A stretch of DNA of 64,000 nt from Chlamydomonas reinhardtii (Eukaryota; Chlorophyta; Chlorophyceae; Chlamydomonadales; Chlamydomonadaceae): assembly GCF_000002595.2 (NCBI RefSeq), contig NC_057012.1, positions 857,152-921,151 of the forward strand. The letters run 5' to 3'. The position numbers were made by a program, and so were the translations under genes. The notes beneath the pieces are model-generated. The model searched no databases. It saw only the letters and a list, made by a program, of their open reading frames with translations, and was not told the origin of the DNA. Positions 1 through 11,971 of this stretch are shown here, piece by piece (position 1 is the stretch's first letter; the number at the start of each line of letters is the position of its first letter).

Positions 1-2013
1 TGCATGCCGGGTAATGATAAAGGGTGGTACAGGTTGGGCAGTGCCTAAAGTTGCACCGTAAGAGATTGTGCGTACCCATCCCTCCCCCCATACCGTGTAA
101 CCGTCGCAGTTACACGCACATCCCCTCCCACCACACTCCTCAAGCCCACTCCACTCCCACTCCTCACTCCTACTCCTCACCCCTCACTCCTCCTCCCCAC
201 CCCACCTGCGACGCCTCCGTCAGCAGCGTGTGGCTGCGGCCGTCCAGCGCGTGCTGCTGCCCCATCACACACCGCAGCGCCCACCAAGACCACGACCCCG
301 GCAGCAGCCCGCCGCTCAGCAGCCCGCCCAGCCGCCGCCGCTCCCTCTCCGCCTGCTCCTCCCGCTCCTGCGTGCTCCCGCGCGCTGCGTCTGCTACTGC
401 CGCGGCCGCCGCCCCCTCAGCGCTACTGCTACTGCCACTGCCGTCCGCCGCCAGCCCTGCCTCCGTCAGCTCTGAGGGGGGGCGGCTGGCCAGCCCCAGG
501 GGCGCCACCAGCAGCCGCCGTGCCAGCAGCAGCCACTGCACGGCGGGGCAGCGACCCACCAGGTCCTCACCTGCATGGACATGATTGCGTAGGTGCGCGG
601 GTGCAAGTGCGTGGATATGGATGAGGAGCTGCGGCAGGCAGGTGTTAGAGAGTCGGTGTGCTCAACCACATTCCGAACGCCTGCACTGCGCGGCTCCCCA
701 AATCAGAGACACCGTACACCGGCGCCAACCCGCCCGCCTGACCGCCCTTCAAAAGACCTCTCACCGTCAATTTGCAGCTCCCGCACCGCCCACTTGTCGC
801 CCACACACTGGCAGTCCACCGCCAGCCCGCCCAAGCCGTCCTCGCCGCTGCCCGCAGCGGCGCCCGGCGGCGAAGGCAGCGTCGGCGCCGCCGCACCCAG
901 GTCAGCCGCAGGCGCGGCCGCAGCCCCGGTGGCCGCCGCGGCGGCAGCCGTTGCAGCGGAGGCGGCAAAGGCCGCGGCGGGGGAGATGCCGGCCGGCCGC
1001 TTCGGGACCTCCGCTGCGGCGGCGGCGGCCGCGGGCGGGGCAAACAGGTCCAGCGGGGAGGGCGGCGGCGGCGGGGGCGAGGGGTCGCATGTGGGCCTGT
1101 CGGATGGAATAGGAGTTTATTGAGATAGGAGTTCATTAGAGGGCCTGACTCCGCCCCGCTGGCGCGGTTGAAATGTCTTGCAAGTGGGCTGAGTCCGCCA
1201 CTGACAACGGTACGCACGCACACCTTGCCCGACTCTCTGTCCCGTGCCCCACAGCCTGTGCCCCCTTTCCCCAGACTGCCCGCTGCCCTGCGGCCACCAG
1301 TGCCCCCCCCACACACACACACCACCCACCCCGTCAAGTTGTGCTGCTGGAACACGTGTAGGCACGCCACGCCCGCCAACAGCACGGCGTGTAGCCGCCG
1401 CGTGCCCGCCGCCCCCGCCCCCGCCTCCGCGCCCGACCCAAATGCTGACGCTGACGCTGACGCTGACGCCTGTTCCACCGCCGCCACTGCCCGGGCGCTC
1501 ACGACCGCAAAGTACGACTCCGCGTCAGTCACCGGGGCTTCACCCGAGGGACCGGTGGTGGGTGCGGCGGCTGCGGAACAGTCCAACAGCTGGCGTAGGG
1601 CGGGCGACGCCTGCAGGGCCTGGATGTAGCGACCCGCAACAATGTGCGCTGCAGCCTGCTCCAGGCCTGCGATTAGAAAATAGGGCGAGGCGTTGGTAGG
1701 GACGAGAGGGGTTCGACAAGGGGCGGGCCAGGTGGAGCGGGGAAGCGGGTGTTGCAGCCTGCAGGCCAAGTCTTCGCCCGACCACCGGCGACACCCGACG
1801 ACAACTGGCACAACGGCAAATCAACCTCACGGCCTATTACGTCTGCCACCGTCTCGCGGGGCAGTAAGTGCTTGGGTGGGGATGGAACTCGATCGAAACC
1901 AGAATAGCTTCGCTCGTTTATTCTACATCGCCTTTAGTATATACAAACAATAAAGATAACGGTGCCATGCTTGGGAATACAAATCGAGTAAGTCGGCTTA
2001 CCGTCGCTGTCAT
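1..2013 (-). CDS. TTC27: TTC27/Emw1-like TPR protein, 5' part (continues past the left edge)
   Basis: The minus strand encodes the N-terminal part of a TTC27 (yeast Emw1) homologue, a tetratricopeptide-repeat protein. Proposed exons are 2002-2013, 1831-1870, 1330-1666, 765-1096 and 206-570; all join in phase, giving 362 residues before an intron that leaves the window. Family landmarks are LHVFQQHNLTG (animal TTC27 has LQLFVQSNWTG), ELQIDGEDLVGRCPAVQWLL (animal LTLDGES followed by LLLLARIIL) and SWSWWALRCV (animal LPWWTLRYV). Ala/Gly/Pro-rich insertions separate the conserved blocks. The TPR array itself would lie outside the window. The last three exons are well supported; the two 5' exons, including a 12-nt start exon coding MTAT, rest on splice signals and phase alone, and the second uses a weak AAG acceptor. 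Confidence 0.75.
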
Positions 2014-3212
2014 CCGTCGGCGCCGGCTGACCGGAAGCGCCTTCCGCCCGCAGACCGCAGCTATGTTTTATTAATATCAGCTCATGTCTTGTCAACGCTG
2101 TCATTTTAGTTGGGTCCCGGTTAATTGCAAGGTGTCCGTATCAGTTGAACAGTCGGTGCAGTCGCGTGTCAATATGAAACGTGCACAACGACAGATCCTC
2201 GGGCAAATAAGGCTACGAGTGTGGGGTATACTGAATGTCAACGACGGAGTGCCACGAGAGCGGATGGGTCGGAACCTTCCGAACATGGGTTTGACACGGT
2301 TTGCGATGGGCTTGACCAGCCGCCGGTCGATGGCTTCTTGCAGATATATTCAGCAGGGTCCTTACTCTCAAGCCAGCGGCGCAGAGGGGCTCCGGACCGC
2401 TGACTATCACAGCTGCAATAATCGATGTACGTTATGCGCACCTCCCATGCAGTGAGACGACCGCGCCTGCCCCGTGCCGCTGCCTTGTGGCGCTGATGCG
2501 CTGCCCGACCCCATGTAAGCGCCGGTCAACGCGAAGGCGCCAAAGCAGCGCCGTGTCGCGCCACACCGCACTCGTACTCACATCAGCGAGCACGCGAACC
2601 AGGACAACGAGGGACAATGCCCACAAATGCACCCGCGCGCAACACGCCAGTGAGTCCACGAAGATCTGAGACGCGCGTGGGTGTAATCCAGTACACGCGT
2701 GTCCAGTCCAGTCCACAGTCACCGTTGGCTCTGATGCTCTCCTTGCTTGCTACACACGCACCAGAGAGAGAGATACTTGCCTTAGGAAGGGTCCCTCATC
2801 GGAACAGCCTCCCTTTCATGTCGCATTCGTGCACACGCACCTAGCACCTATCCATGCATATGCACCGAGCAGTTGCGCGCCACCCCGTGCTGGCGCCGAA
2901 GCCGCCTAAGTACACCCGCACACCTTGTCAAGTCAAAAAGATGTATTCCAAACAGCTCCCATCTGCAATACACCTCTTCCGCAAGAAAGGTCCCCCTGAA
3001 ACATGGCCCCGCTGGCATAGCCTCGCCTGCTGTGCAGCCTACGCGTGCACGGGTACCCCTTACTACCGTGCCCTTCCATCTTCCACCGCCCGGCTCCACC
3101 CCCTCCACTCCCCTCGCCCTCATTTGACCCCTTCCCTCCAAACCACCCAGTACCCTACCTCACCACGCCAGCAGCCGCGCTTCCCGCCCCGACCCCCGAG
3201 CCCCGAGCCTCC
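2014..3212. other. Intergenic: TTC27 upstream region and 3' flank of the PH-like gene
   Basis: No conserved coding segment was found on either strand. The stretch should hold the promoter and 5'UTR of the minus-strand TTC27-like gene and the 3'UTR of the PH-like gene. I found no minus-strand TGTAA polyadenylation signal here, so the 3' end of the PH-like gene is not placed. Confidence 0.5.
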
Positions 3213-6089
3213 TCAGAAGGCGGCTGCCCCGCCAGGGCTGGCGGGCCCTCCGCCGGGGCTGGTTGCACCGCCGCCGCTGGCCGCGCCCCCCCTGCTGGCT
3301 GCGCGGCTGCCCGAGGGATGCAGCTTGGAGGCGCTCTTCTTCATGGCGGTGATGCGGTGCCACACGTTGTCGCGGTCGGCCTGGGACTCCAGGCCCTGTG
3401 GAGGCGGCGGTGATGTGAAAGGAGCGGAAGGTGCGATTGTGATTGGAAGCACCCATTCACGATGGGTGAGATGCAACGGGCTAACAAGGGGGTGCAACGG
3501 GATTGCTCTCACCCTGTTCCCGTTGCCTTAACCTTGCACCCCTCCACCACCTGCCGCCCACCGTCCCTCCCAGAGTCCTCACAGCCTTACCTCGAGCATG
3601 AAGCTGAACCTGTTCTGGTCGATGAGGCGGCCGTGCAGCAGCACACTCACCTCCACCTGCGCACGCCGGGAGGCGTCAGCAGGGCCGGAGGCAAGGCCAG
3701 GCGGGGTCGGAGGCACGTGAGCGACATGACACCGCATATAGAGCCCAAGCTGACAGCCCGACCGTGCGCCGGCTCGGGTTGTGGGCGTCGCCAACCCCAG
3801 CCTCCACCGCTGCCAGGCAGGCCACCCAGTTTCCACCACCTTCCCCGCCCCTGCTCTCCCGCCCCCCACCCCACCTTGTCGAAGGAGGAGGGTATGGCGT
3901 CGATCAGCTGCCTGCCCTGCTCGCTCCAGAAGTAGTACTCGGAGCAGTACTGCCGGCTCAGCAGCTCCAGGGGAGAGCGAACAGAGCCGCCGTTGCCGTA
4001 CGTCTGGTCGGGGAGCGGTACCGCACAGGTACAAGGCAACTTTGATGATGGCGGTGACGGGGGGCGGGGCTGGGTTGGGTTGCGGTGTGCGGTGGGCGCC
4101 TAGCCCACAGCCCACATGGAGATAGAATAGGAAGTCGGATTGTAAGGGCTTCCGCTCCAAGGGCTCAGGCCTGCCTGATGTGCTTGCAGCTAGGCGCGCC
4201 GCTACCGCCCACGTGTCTTGGCCTCCCTCCCCCTCCCCCTCAACGTTCACCCCCTCCCCCTCCCCCTCCCCCGCACCCCGTCGCCACCCTGGTCTGCTGC
4301 TGCCCCATCCACTGCTGCCGCCCCGGCCTGCTGCTGCTGCCGCCCCGGCCTGCTACCCCTCCTGCTGCCGCTGCTGCTGCTGGCGCCGCGCCCACCTGCA
4401 TCTCCACCAGCAGCTCTGTGAAGCGCTCCGGCGGAATGGCCAGGCTCTGTTGCAGCGTGGGGTGAGGGGTCGGAAAGGGGTTGCAAGGATGTTTGCGGTC
4501 GGGGGTTTCATTCATGATTATTTAAGAAGGGGGGGGGGTTAAATTCGGTGTTTCGGGGAAGGTGGGAGGGACCATCTGGGCGGCGGCGGCACACACGCGT
4601 GTGCGCTGCCCCACACGCCCTAAACACGTCGTCCTGAACAGGCTGGCGGGCCCAGCCGCACAGCACAGCGCGGCGCAGCGCAGCTCACCTTGCGGTCGGT
4701 GAGGATGGTGTCAATGACGCTCTGTACGTGGTGCCATGCGGGCGTGTGCGGCGGGAGGGCACATGCGCCGTCAGTGTGGTCGACATGACAAGGCGTTATG
4801 CGTCTGCTGTGTGTGTATGCGTGTCTGGCTGTGTCTGGCTGTGTGGCGGGATTATCGCACTACCATGCACCCAACGTTGTGTCTGGTCTGGTCCCACTCC
4901 CACCGAACCCTGGGACGACGCAGCCGCACACGCATGCGCGCGGTTGCTCCATACCAACATGCACACGCATTACCCCACCCAACCACCCCCAACCAACCAC
5001 CACACCTGGATGTGCTCCAGCAGTTGTGGCAGGTCCCTCAAGAACAGCGTGTACTGCACCACGCTCTTCTTGCTGCGGGGCGGGGGGCGGGGGGCGGAAG
5101 TGAGGCGTGTGCAGCCAGGCATGGTGTTTGGCAGGACAGAAGACATAAGAGCATAGGAGCGGGAGCGCCGGTTGTACAGGGAATGGCGATGCCGTGGCGC
5201 TGCGATTGTGTTTGATTCCGCTCACGCCGCGCATTACCCCGTGCCGCTACTTACTCGCACAATCGTACCCGCCTACCCTATGCTTGCTCGGCTGCCCATG
5301 CCCGAGCTCCCTTGACTCCACCCTTCAACTTCTCATCATTTCCCATTCCCCCAACCCACTCCCGCCCTCTCCCATGCCCCAACCTCACCCAGCCCCTAGC
5401 CCCACTCCGGCCCTCGCACATCCACCCCCAAATCCTCCACCCCAACTCCCACTATCCCCACAACCCCGACAACCCCCACAACCCCCCACCCCAACCCCCA
5501 CCCCAACCCACCCGTCGTCGAAGTATCTGAAGCTGAACCTGTTGTCGGTGTGCGCCCAGCTGTGGATCTGGCCCCAGGGGAAGGCGTACAGGCAGTCGTC
5601 GCTGTGCGGCCGCAGCAGCCGGAAGCCCAGACACCCCACCTCCAGCAGCACCAGGGAGCTCCGCTGTGCGAGGTGTGACGATGGAGAGGAGCGTGGGAGG
5701 GGCGGGGGCAGAGGGGGGGGGGGTGCAGCACCCGTGTGGAGTCCCAGTAACTCAGCCCCATAGCCCAGAGGTGCACCTGTCCCACGATTCCCACCCACCG
5801 GTCGCCCCCGGCGCCCCTTACCGTATACATACTTCCCGGCCCCACCCATCCTGCTGCCCGTGCGTCCACCGCCACCGGCAGGTGGCGCGGCTGCCGTGCC
5901 TCCGCCTTCCGCCTTCATCCGCCTGCCCCCCCCGCCTGTGCCTGCCCCCACCTTCTTCATCTCGTCATCGTACGGCAGGCAATAGAAGCATCTATCGCCA
6001 CTGTCGCGGTCAAAGGGCTGATCGAGTGCGGCCACATCCGCCGGCGTTGGCTCTGGCGGTGGCCGCCGAGTGGACGCCCCCGCGCCCAT
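3213..6089 (-). CDS. PH-like domain protein with N-myristoylation motif, 272 aa
   Basis: Eight exons join in phase: 5952-6089, 5512-5663, 5006-5072, 4689-4721, 4396-4446, 3875-4003, 3591-3656 and 3213-3395 (819 nt). The N-terminus MGAGAST fits the N-myristoylation consensus (Gly2, Ser6). Residues about 35-120 carry the conserved core, with FYCLPYDDEMKK, VLLEVGCLGFRLLRPHSDD, FPWGQIHSWAHTDNRFSFRY and VVQYTLFLRDLPQLLEHIQ; I read this as a PH-like fold, with strands ending in a C-terminal helix. Residues about 135-230 are helical and loosely resemble DUF4476-type repeats (SFDKVEVSVLLHGRLIDQNR). The tail is Gly/Ser/Ala-rich. A membrane-docked adaptor is an inference; no partner is evident. Gene structure is solid, function is not. 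The start is the first ATG in an open frame. Confidence 0.85.
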
Positions 6090-7290
6090 GCGGCCTCAGA
6101 AGGCGTGCGGTGCTGCTTCTGTTTGCTGTTGCTCCCCTCACCAGGGGTCGCTGTGCACGCCGGGCCCCTCCTACTGCGCTGCGCAGCTGTCTAGCAAGAG
6201 GATCAGCTGGCTGAAGTGCCAACGCGGTGGGGTCGCGAGTTGTCTGCGTGCAGATAGTGGCCCGCTCAGACAACCTTCGTAACGGGAGCGCCGGTCGGGT
6301 GGTGCCAGCCTGGTTTGTGTATGCAATCCACATAGAGTGCGATAAACTTGCTACCCCGGCACCAGGCGAACGGTCCGCATGGCGAGCAGAGTAGCAAATG
6401 TGGACTGCGTCCTACTCCTGGCAGGCCTATACAAAGGTGCACTGCTAGCGCTTACAGGTTTGCAGCTGTATGCGCTCCTGCGCTCCTGCTTTTCCGCTTT
6501 GGGCGAGTCGCCCGTTTCTGTACTGTCGTTGTCACTCCAGGCCCAGCTAATACGTTTGTTGTCAATTTCGAGAACTTCAGGAATGTACCGGGTATGAAGA
6601 ACAGTGTTTCTTTAGGGCCCGACTTTGGCGCTGACCTTGGAGTGTGTCGCGGTCTAAATGAATGAAAGGGCTTGAAGGAGAATACCAGATCAACTGTGTA
6701 CCTAGTATCGTGCTCCTTCGAACGAGACATCAGGTGGAATGAACCCTGGTCGTTGCGCTGCATGCAAGCGTGCCCGGCCCTAGGCAAGCGTGCCCGGCCG
6801 TAGGTCCCCGCTCTCCATGTGACGGCCAGCCGCTGTTTCTCGCCCTATGCATCAAATTGATTGCTCTGTGGCGAGGAACACGCCGAACGGTTATGAGGCT
6901 CTGGAATGTAGAAGCATCTGCAAGAATGCGCATGTGCGAACCGCCAAACACCAAGGGCAGGCTCGACGCTGCTCCTTTTTGAGGCGCGCGTTAACGTAAG
7001 CGCCTAGCAAGATTGCACGTGGCAGCAGAAAGCAGCGACCCGATCGCGGGAAGGCGGTCCCCAAGCCCAGGGTATCGAGGGTTCCACGCCACGGTTTCAC
7101 ACGACACCCTCCGGAATGAGACACTGGTTGATCACTTCGCTGGGCCTCAGCCATCCTCAAGTGGACCAGGCAAATCTTTGTAGTTGCAGTTAAGTGTACA
7201 TAGTCCTGGAGGACTTCCCGGACGCTTTCAAACGGTTACGGTTCTTCCCATTTCGCTCAAGTAAGCTCGCTTTGCCACCGAACAACAAAG
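6090..7290. other. Intergenic region between divergent genes
   Basis: About 1.2 kb separate the minus-strand PH-like gene and the plus-strand Alba gene, so it should contain both promoters and 5'UTRs. Base composition is less GC-rich than in the genes. No further gene, RNA or repeat was recognised. Confidence 0.5.
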
Positions 7291-8644
7291 ATGTCGGACG
7301 CTGCTGCTGGTCGCCAGCCGAACCGGTGCGCTTACTGAATGGGCGTCGCGGTCTGGATCGATGTTGGTCCCGAGGATGCCTAATCGCTGGCTGTTTCGCC
7401 AGCCGCATGCTGTGTTGCTGTATGCTATCAAGCCAAGACACGGTCCGGAATGGGGTTTCAAGCGGGCACAGAGCTGCGGGGCGTCAGTGTGGCCCCAAGC
7501 GTGTTGACCTCCACCAAGCTGGAGTTGGCGTGCGAATCCTTACCCTCCCCCCGCGGCCTCGGATTCCCCCCTCGCAGGGTCCAGGTCAGCTCCAACAAGA
7601 AGCCACTGCAGTTCTATCTCAACCTCTCTAAGCGTCTGCTAAATGAGTATGGCGAGGTGGAGCTGTCAGCGCTTGGACTCGGTGAGTCAGCGGCGGCAGG
7701 GGGAGGGGGGGGAGGGAAGGCAGCTTGGGGATAGGGCCGTGGGATAGGGCCGTCATGCGCACGGTTCAAGGAGCTGGCTTTAGATGCAAGGCGGCTGCGC
7801 GCGGACCAACGGCTGCTATGGCAGGAAGCGCATGAACCGGCGTCGCCAATCTGCCGTGTGATAGCCCCCACCACACACTCACGCTGAATGCAGCCTCATC
7901 ATCTTTCTGTCCACGCTAACTCGTGACCCCACCTGCCATCATGCCTCTGGCAGCCGTAAGCAACATGGTGACGGTTGCTGAGATCCTGAAGAAAGACGGC
8001 TGGGCGGTTGAGAAGAGTGAGTCGTGCAGGGCCGTGCTTGGTGTTGGTCTGTTCTATGTCGCCTGGCGCCATCCTAGCAGGGGCCGACTGCCGGGACGCA
8101 AATCATTGCCTGCTACACATTCCGCATGTGCAGCACTGGAGCACTTGCTTCCTGGTCTCCTTTCCAGGACTTCATTACGCACAGAAGCTTACTGCATCAT
8201 TAACGCACTGGGGGCTGCCGCTGCTGCTGCTGCTGCTGCTGCTGCTGCCGCAGGCATCCGCACGGGTCTTGAGCTGCTGGAGCACTCGGCCGCCGTTGAA
8301 GAAGACGGCGAGGGCGGCGCGGCGCCGGCTGCCGGGGGCCGCAGCGTGAGCAAGCCCAAGATGGAGGTGGTGCTGGCCAAGTCTGCGGGTGAGGCGGCGG
8401 CGTGCGTGTGTGTTTGTGTGTTGGGGCTTGGGGAGAGTGTGAGGCGAGATGCGATGCGTCATAGAGCCCAAAGAATGTGTGGTCCCACTCGTGGAATAGA
8501 CGGCAACTGGATTGAATGTATGGTACTGTGCGTGTTCGCTTGCACGCAGACTTTGACCGCCTGTTTGCGGAGCACCCTCCGCCGCCGCGTGGTCCCAAGG
8601 CTGCCGCCGCGGATGGCGAGGGCGAGGAGGTCGAGGCCGAGTAA
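7291..8644 (+). CDS. Alba-family DNA/RNA-binding protein, 143 aa
   Basis: Five exons (7291-7325, 7578-7681, 7954-8016, 8254-8388, 8550-8644) total 432 nt and keep phase throughout. The product is a single Alba domain: NRVQVSSNKKPLQFYLNLSK, then EVELSALGLAVSNMVTVAEI, then GWAVEKSIRTGLELLE. A second basic block, KPKMEVVLAKSADFDRLF, matches the family's C-terminal strand. The Lys-Lys pair near residue 20 sits where archaeal Alba contacts nucleic acid. The tail is acidic (GEGEEVEAE). Alba proteins bind RNA or DNA and in algae are usually linked to mRNA control; which applies here cannot be read from sequence. ATG at 7291 gives the compact start usual for the family. Intron 3 is a multiple of three and lacks stops (see findings). 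Confidence 0.93.
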
Positions 8645-8933
8645 GGGGGCGTTCACCTGCAGAGTGATCGGAGGAGCTGGCTGCTTGGGGCCGGGGGCGT
8701 CGGCGCAGCGTACGGGCATGGAGAGGACATCACCTGTGCGTCCCATCCTGGCACAGACGGGTCTTGTGCGCTGGCAGATGCTGCTGCGGGTCTGGGGGAA
8801 GAATAGGCGCAGGGTGCGCGTGATGCACGGAAGGGAGTTGGGGCACGTGCATGTTGGCTGGCCGACTACGGATCCATGAGCTCGAACGCCATTTAAGCGT
8901 AGTACCAGTTGTTATATGGTAATTATCCGCTCT

Positions 8934-8938
8934 TGTAA
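8934..8938 (+). terminator. Polyadenylation signal TGTAA of the Alba gene
   Basis: TGTAA, the volvocalean polyadenylation signal, lies 290 nt after the Alba stop codon and about 95 nt before the next gene's ATG, so cleavage is expected just downstream. Confidence 0.7.
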
Positions 8939-9033
8939 TAAGTTGCTTTGCTTCCTGCTGCGTTCGTAAAACACTTCCGGTTCGCGACATGAACTAGGAC
9001 GGGAGGAGCGACCTGAGGAGCGACTCTTAGCAA

Positions 9034-10950
9034 ATGACGCAGGTCCATCCTGTTACGGCTAAAAATGATAAGCAGGAAAAGCTGCGTGAGGAGGCGTCCC
9101 TTGGAGAGGGCGAGGAAGTTTTCGCGGACACTGACGCGGGAACGCAGCGCTCCGAGTTTGAGCATTTGCTCGACTTCCTAGATACGGATAGCAATGGCAA
9201 GGTATGGAGGACCGTAGTTGTGCTGAACAACAAGCGAGTGCATGTCTGCTCAAAGGCAGGCTCAAACTCAAAGGCTTCCAGCAGCTCGAATCACGGCTAT
9301 CACAGCAGCAATGCAGCTTCAAACATCATTTATACCCCATTGAGAAGTTAGTTGTATCCTGACAGCTTCGGGGACGGGCACGACACACATTATGCGCTCG
9401 AGGTCGGGCTCCATCCACCTTGACTTTGGAGTCCAGGGCTCACCGAAGGCGGCATTGTCGCTTCAAGCGTGCAGGTGTCGGCCCTGGAGCTCGCTGACTT
9501 CGTGGACAGCTTGCTGGGAACGCAGGTGAGTTAGGACGCAGCGCAAACCGGGCCCGAGACAGGGCCAGCAGAGGCTCTCCCAAGGCTGACCTCACCACTC
9601 AAACCTCTCGCCGATCCTCGGGCCCCCTTGATGCTCGCAAGCAAATATGCCACGCTATCAACTGAGCGGAAAAGCAACCACCCAACACCCCCGTGCGCAC
9701 AGGACCACCGGCGCCCTGAGGGCTCCATAGTGTTCGAGGCGGTCCTCTCCGCCGCCATGCGTCAGGCCTCAATCGCCGCCAGCGCATCCGCCGCCACCGA
9801 CAAAGCCGACGGCGGCCGTACCGGCAGCGGCAGGCCCGGCTCCAACCACCGGCGGCCGCCGCCGCCGCCTCCCCCGCCGCCGCCGCCGGCATCACTGCTG
9901 GCGGCTTCGGCCTTCGCCAAAGACGCTGCCGCCGCCGCATCCACCGGCTCGCCACGTGGCAGCACGGACGCTGCCAGGGGTCAGGACAGCAGCACACGTG
10001 GGCTGCTTGCGGCGGCGCGCGGCAGCGTCACAGGCAAGGGCTCCATCTCGGGCGCCGCAGGCGGCGGCGGCGGCAAGAGCAGCAGCAGCCGGCTGGGTCT
10101 GGGGCCGGCGGCTTGTGGCGGCGGCGGGTTGACGGAGGCGCAGGTGTTTGGCAGCCAGGTGTTTTTGGACATGGACAGTGTGCGGGAGTGCTTCGCGGCA
10201 CTGCTGCAGGTGTGAGGGCTGGGGGCGGCGGGCGGGCGGGCCGGGCGTGCGTTGTGTGTGGGATGGTGAGATGGAGCGATGAAGGGTGTGATGGGGTTGC
10301 TGAGCATGTGGTGGTGAGGCAGGGGTTCGGCTGGGCAGCCACAGGCCGACAGGCGGGAGTAGTCACTGGGCGGCAGGCCGGAAGGCTGTGCTGTGACCCT
10401 CGATGTATCATCAGTGGAGGCGCGGACTGCGGGGCACTGGTGTGTGCAGCTTGAGTGTTGCAGCCACTGATGTTGACGCCTGACCCTCCCTGCCCTCCAT
10501 GCCCTCCCTGCCCCGCCAACTGCTTCCAGGACACGTCGCTGTGGGTGCGCATGGCTGCGCGCTACAGCGTCATGACGGGGGCGCTGTTCCGGCAGCTGCT
10601 CATGTACTCGGGTGGGTGGGAGTGGTGGGAGCGGTGGAGTGGGAGTGGTGCGTGGATGGGTGGGTGGGTGGGTGGGTGGGTGGGAGTGGTGGAGTAGCCG
10701 AGGAGGTGGGGGGGTGAGTTGCGCTGGGGGCCTGGCACGTGCCGTGAGCACCGTGGCCCTTCACCACACACGCTCCACTCATGCTCCACTCACGCTGCGC
10801 TCACCCTCCTCCCGCCTCTCCGCCCTGTCGCCCGCCTTGTTGCAGCCGGCACACTGGACCGGCGCTTCAGCCTGGTGCACTTCGCCTGGACCTGGGGCGC
10901 CTTCAACGCCCTGCCGCTGTGGCTGCCCTTCCGCCGACTGTGGTGAGAGC

Positions 10951-10981
<31 letters not shown>

Positions 10982-11932
10982 TGGGGTGCTAAGCCGCACA
11001 GCCTCTTAGCGTGTAAATGCGTCTGTGTGTGATTCTATAGATACGGTAGATAGCGACAGAGCGTGTGTCTGCATGTCACTTTTTACAAGCATTCACAACC
11101 CATGCACTCCTACACCCCACAACCCACCCACCTGATTGCCCACACACGCCTCAAGCACCACAACCCACCCGCCCCACCGTCCTCCGCCCCACCGTCTTCC
11201 GCCCCACCATCCTCCGCCCCACCACTCCCGCCTCACCCCCAACGTCTCACCCCCCACCTCTCACCCCCCTGTGCAGGCACCGCGGCGGCGACTCCATCCT
11301 GCTGCAGGTCTACTGCCACCAGCTCACCAAGCTACACCAGCAGCTGGGGCCGGGCGTCAGCAGCAGGTGGGCGACTGGGGGGCGGGGGGCGGGGGGCTGG
11401 GGGCGGGGGGCCGGGTGGGGGTGGGGGGTTGTAGATACCAGCCCAATCTAAACCGAACCCAATGCAATAGAGGAGTGGGGGAGCTCGTGCCAACCCAACT
11501 GGGAGTGGAGGGGCGGGGGCTTTGCTTTGTGCCGTGAATGGAAACGGTTGCTCCCCACATCACCGTTGCACGTGTTGGTGTGGGTGTGTTTGGTAGTGCG
11601 GTTGATCGGGGGCCGCCACTGCCCAGGGCCCCTCTTAGCGGCCTAACCTAACCTAGTTTAACCTAATTTGATTTAACCTAACCTAACCTGCCGTAACCTG
11701 CCCTAGCATGCCCTGGCATGCCCTAACCTGCCCTAACCTGCCCTGCGCCGCCGTGCCATGCCCCGCCGCCGCCGCCGCGTCAGGGTGAACATGCACGTGC
11801 TGCTGGTGGCGCTGACGCTGATCCAGTTCATTGCCACATACGTGCCGCTGGTGAGTTGCCTGTGTGTGGGGTTGGGTGTCATTGCGTGTCATTGCGTGTC
11901 ATTGCGTGGCGTGCCAGGTTCGCGGCGTGTGC

Positions 11933-11971
<39 letters not shown>

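Noticed and set aside
2084-2455. A 123-codon plus-strand frame upstream of the TTC27-like gene
   Set aside because: No conserved motif, atypical codon use and no splice partners; treated as intergenic.
7194-7631. A longer N-terminus for the Alba protein from the open frame through intron 1
   Set aside because: The spliced model with ATG at 7291 gives the conserved start, and the intron has a clean donor and acceptor.
11641-11755. Interstitial telomere
   Set aside because: Units are CCTAA-like and degenerate; the Chlamydomonas telomere repeat is TTTTAGGG, and no array of that unit was seen.
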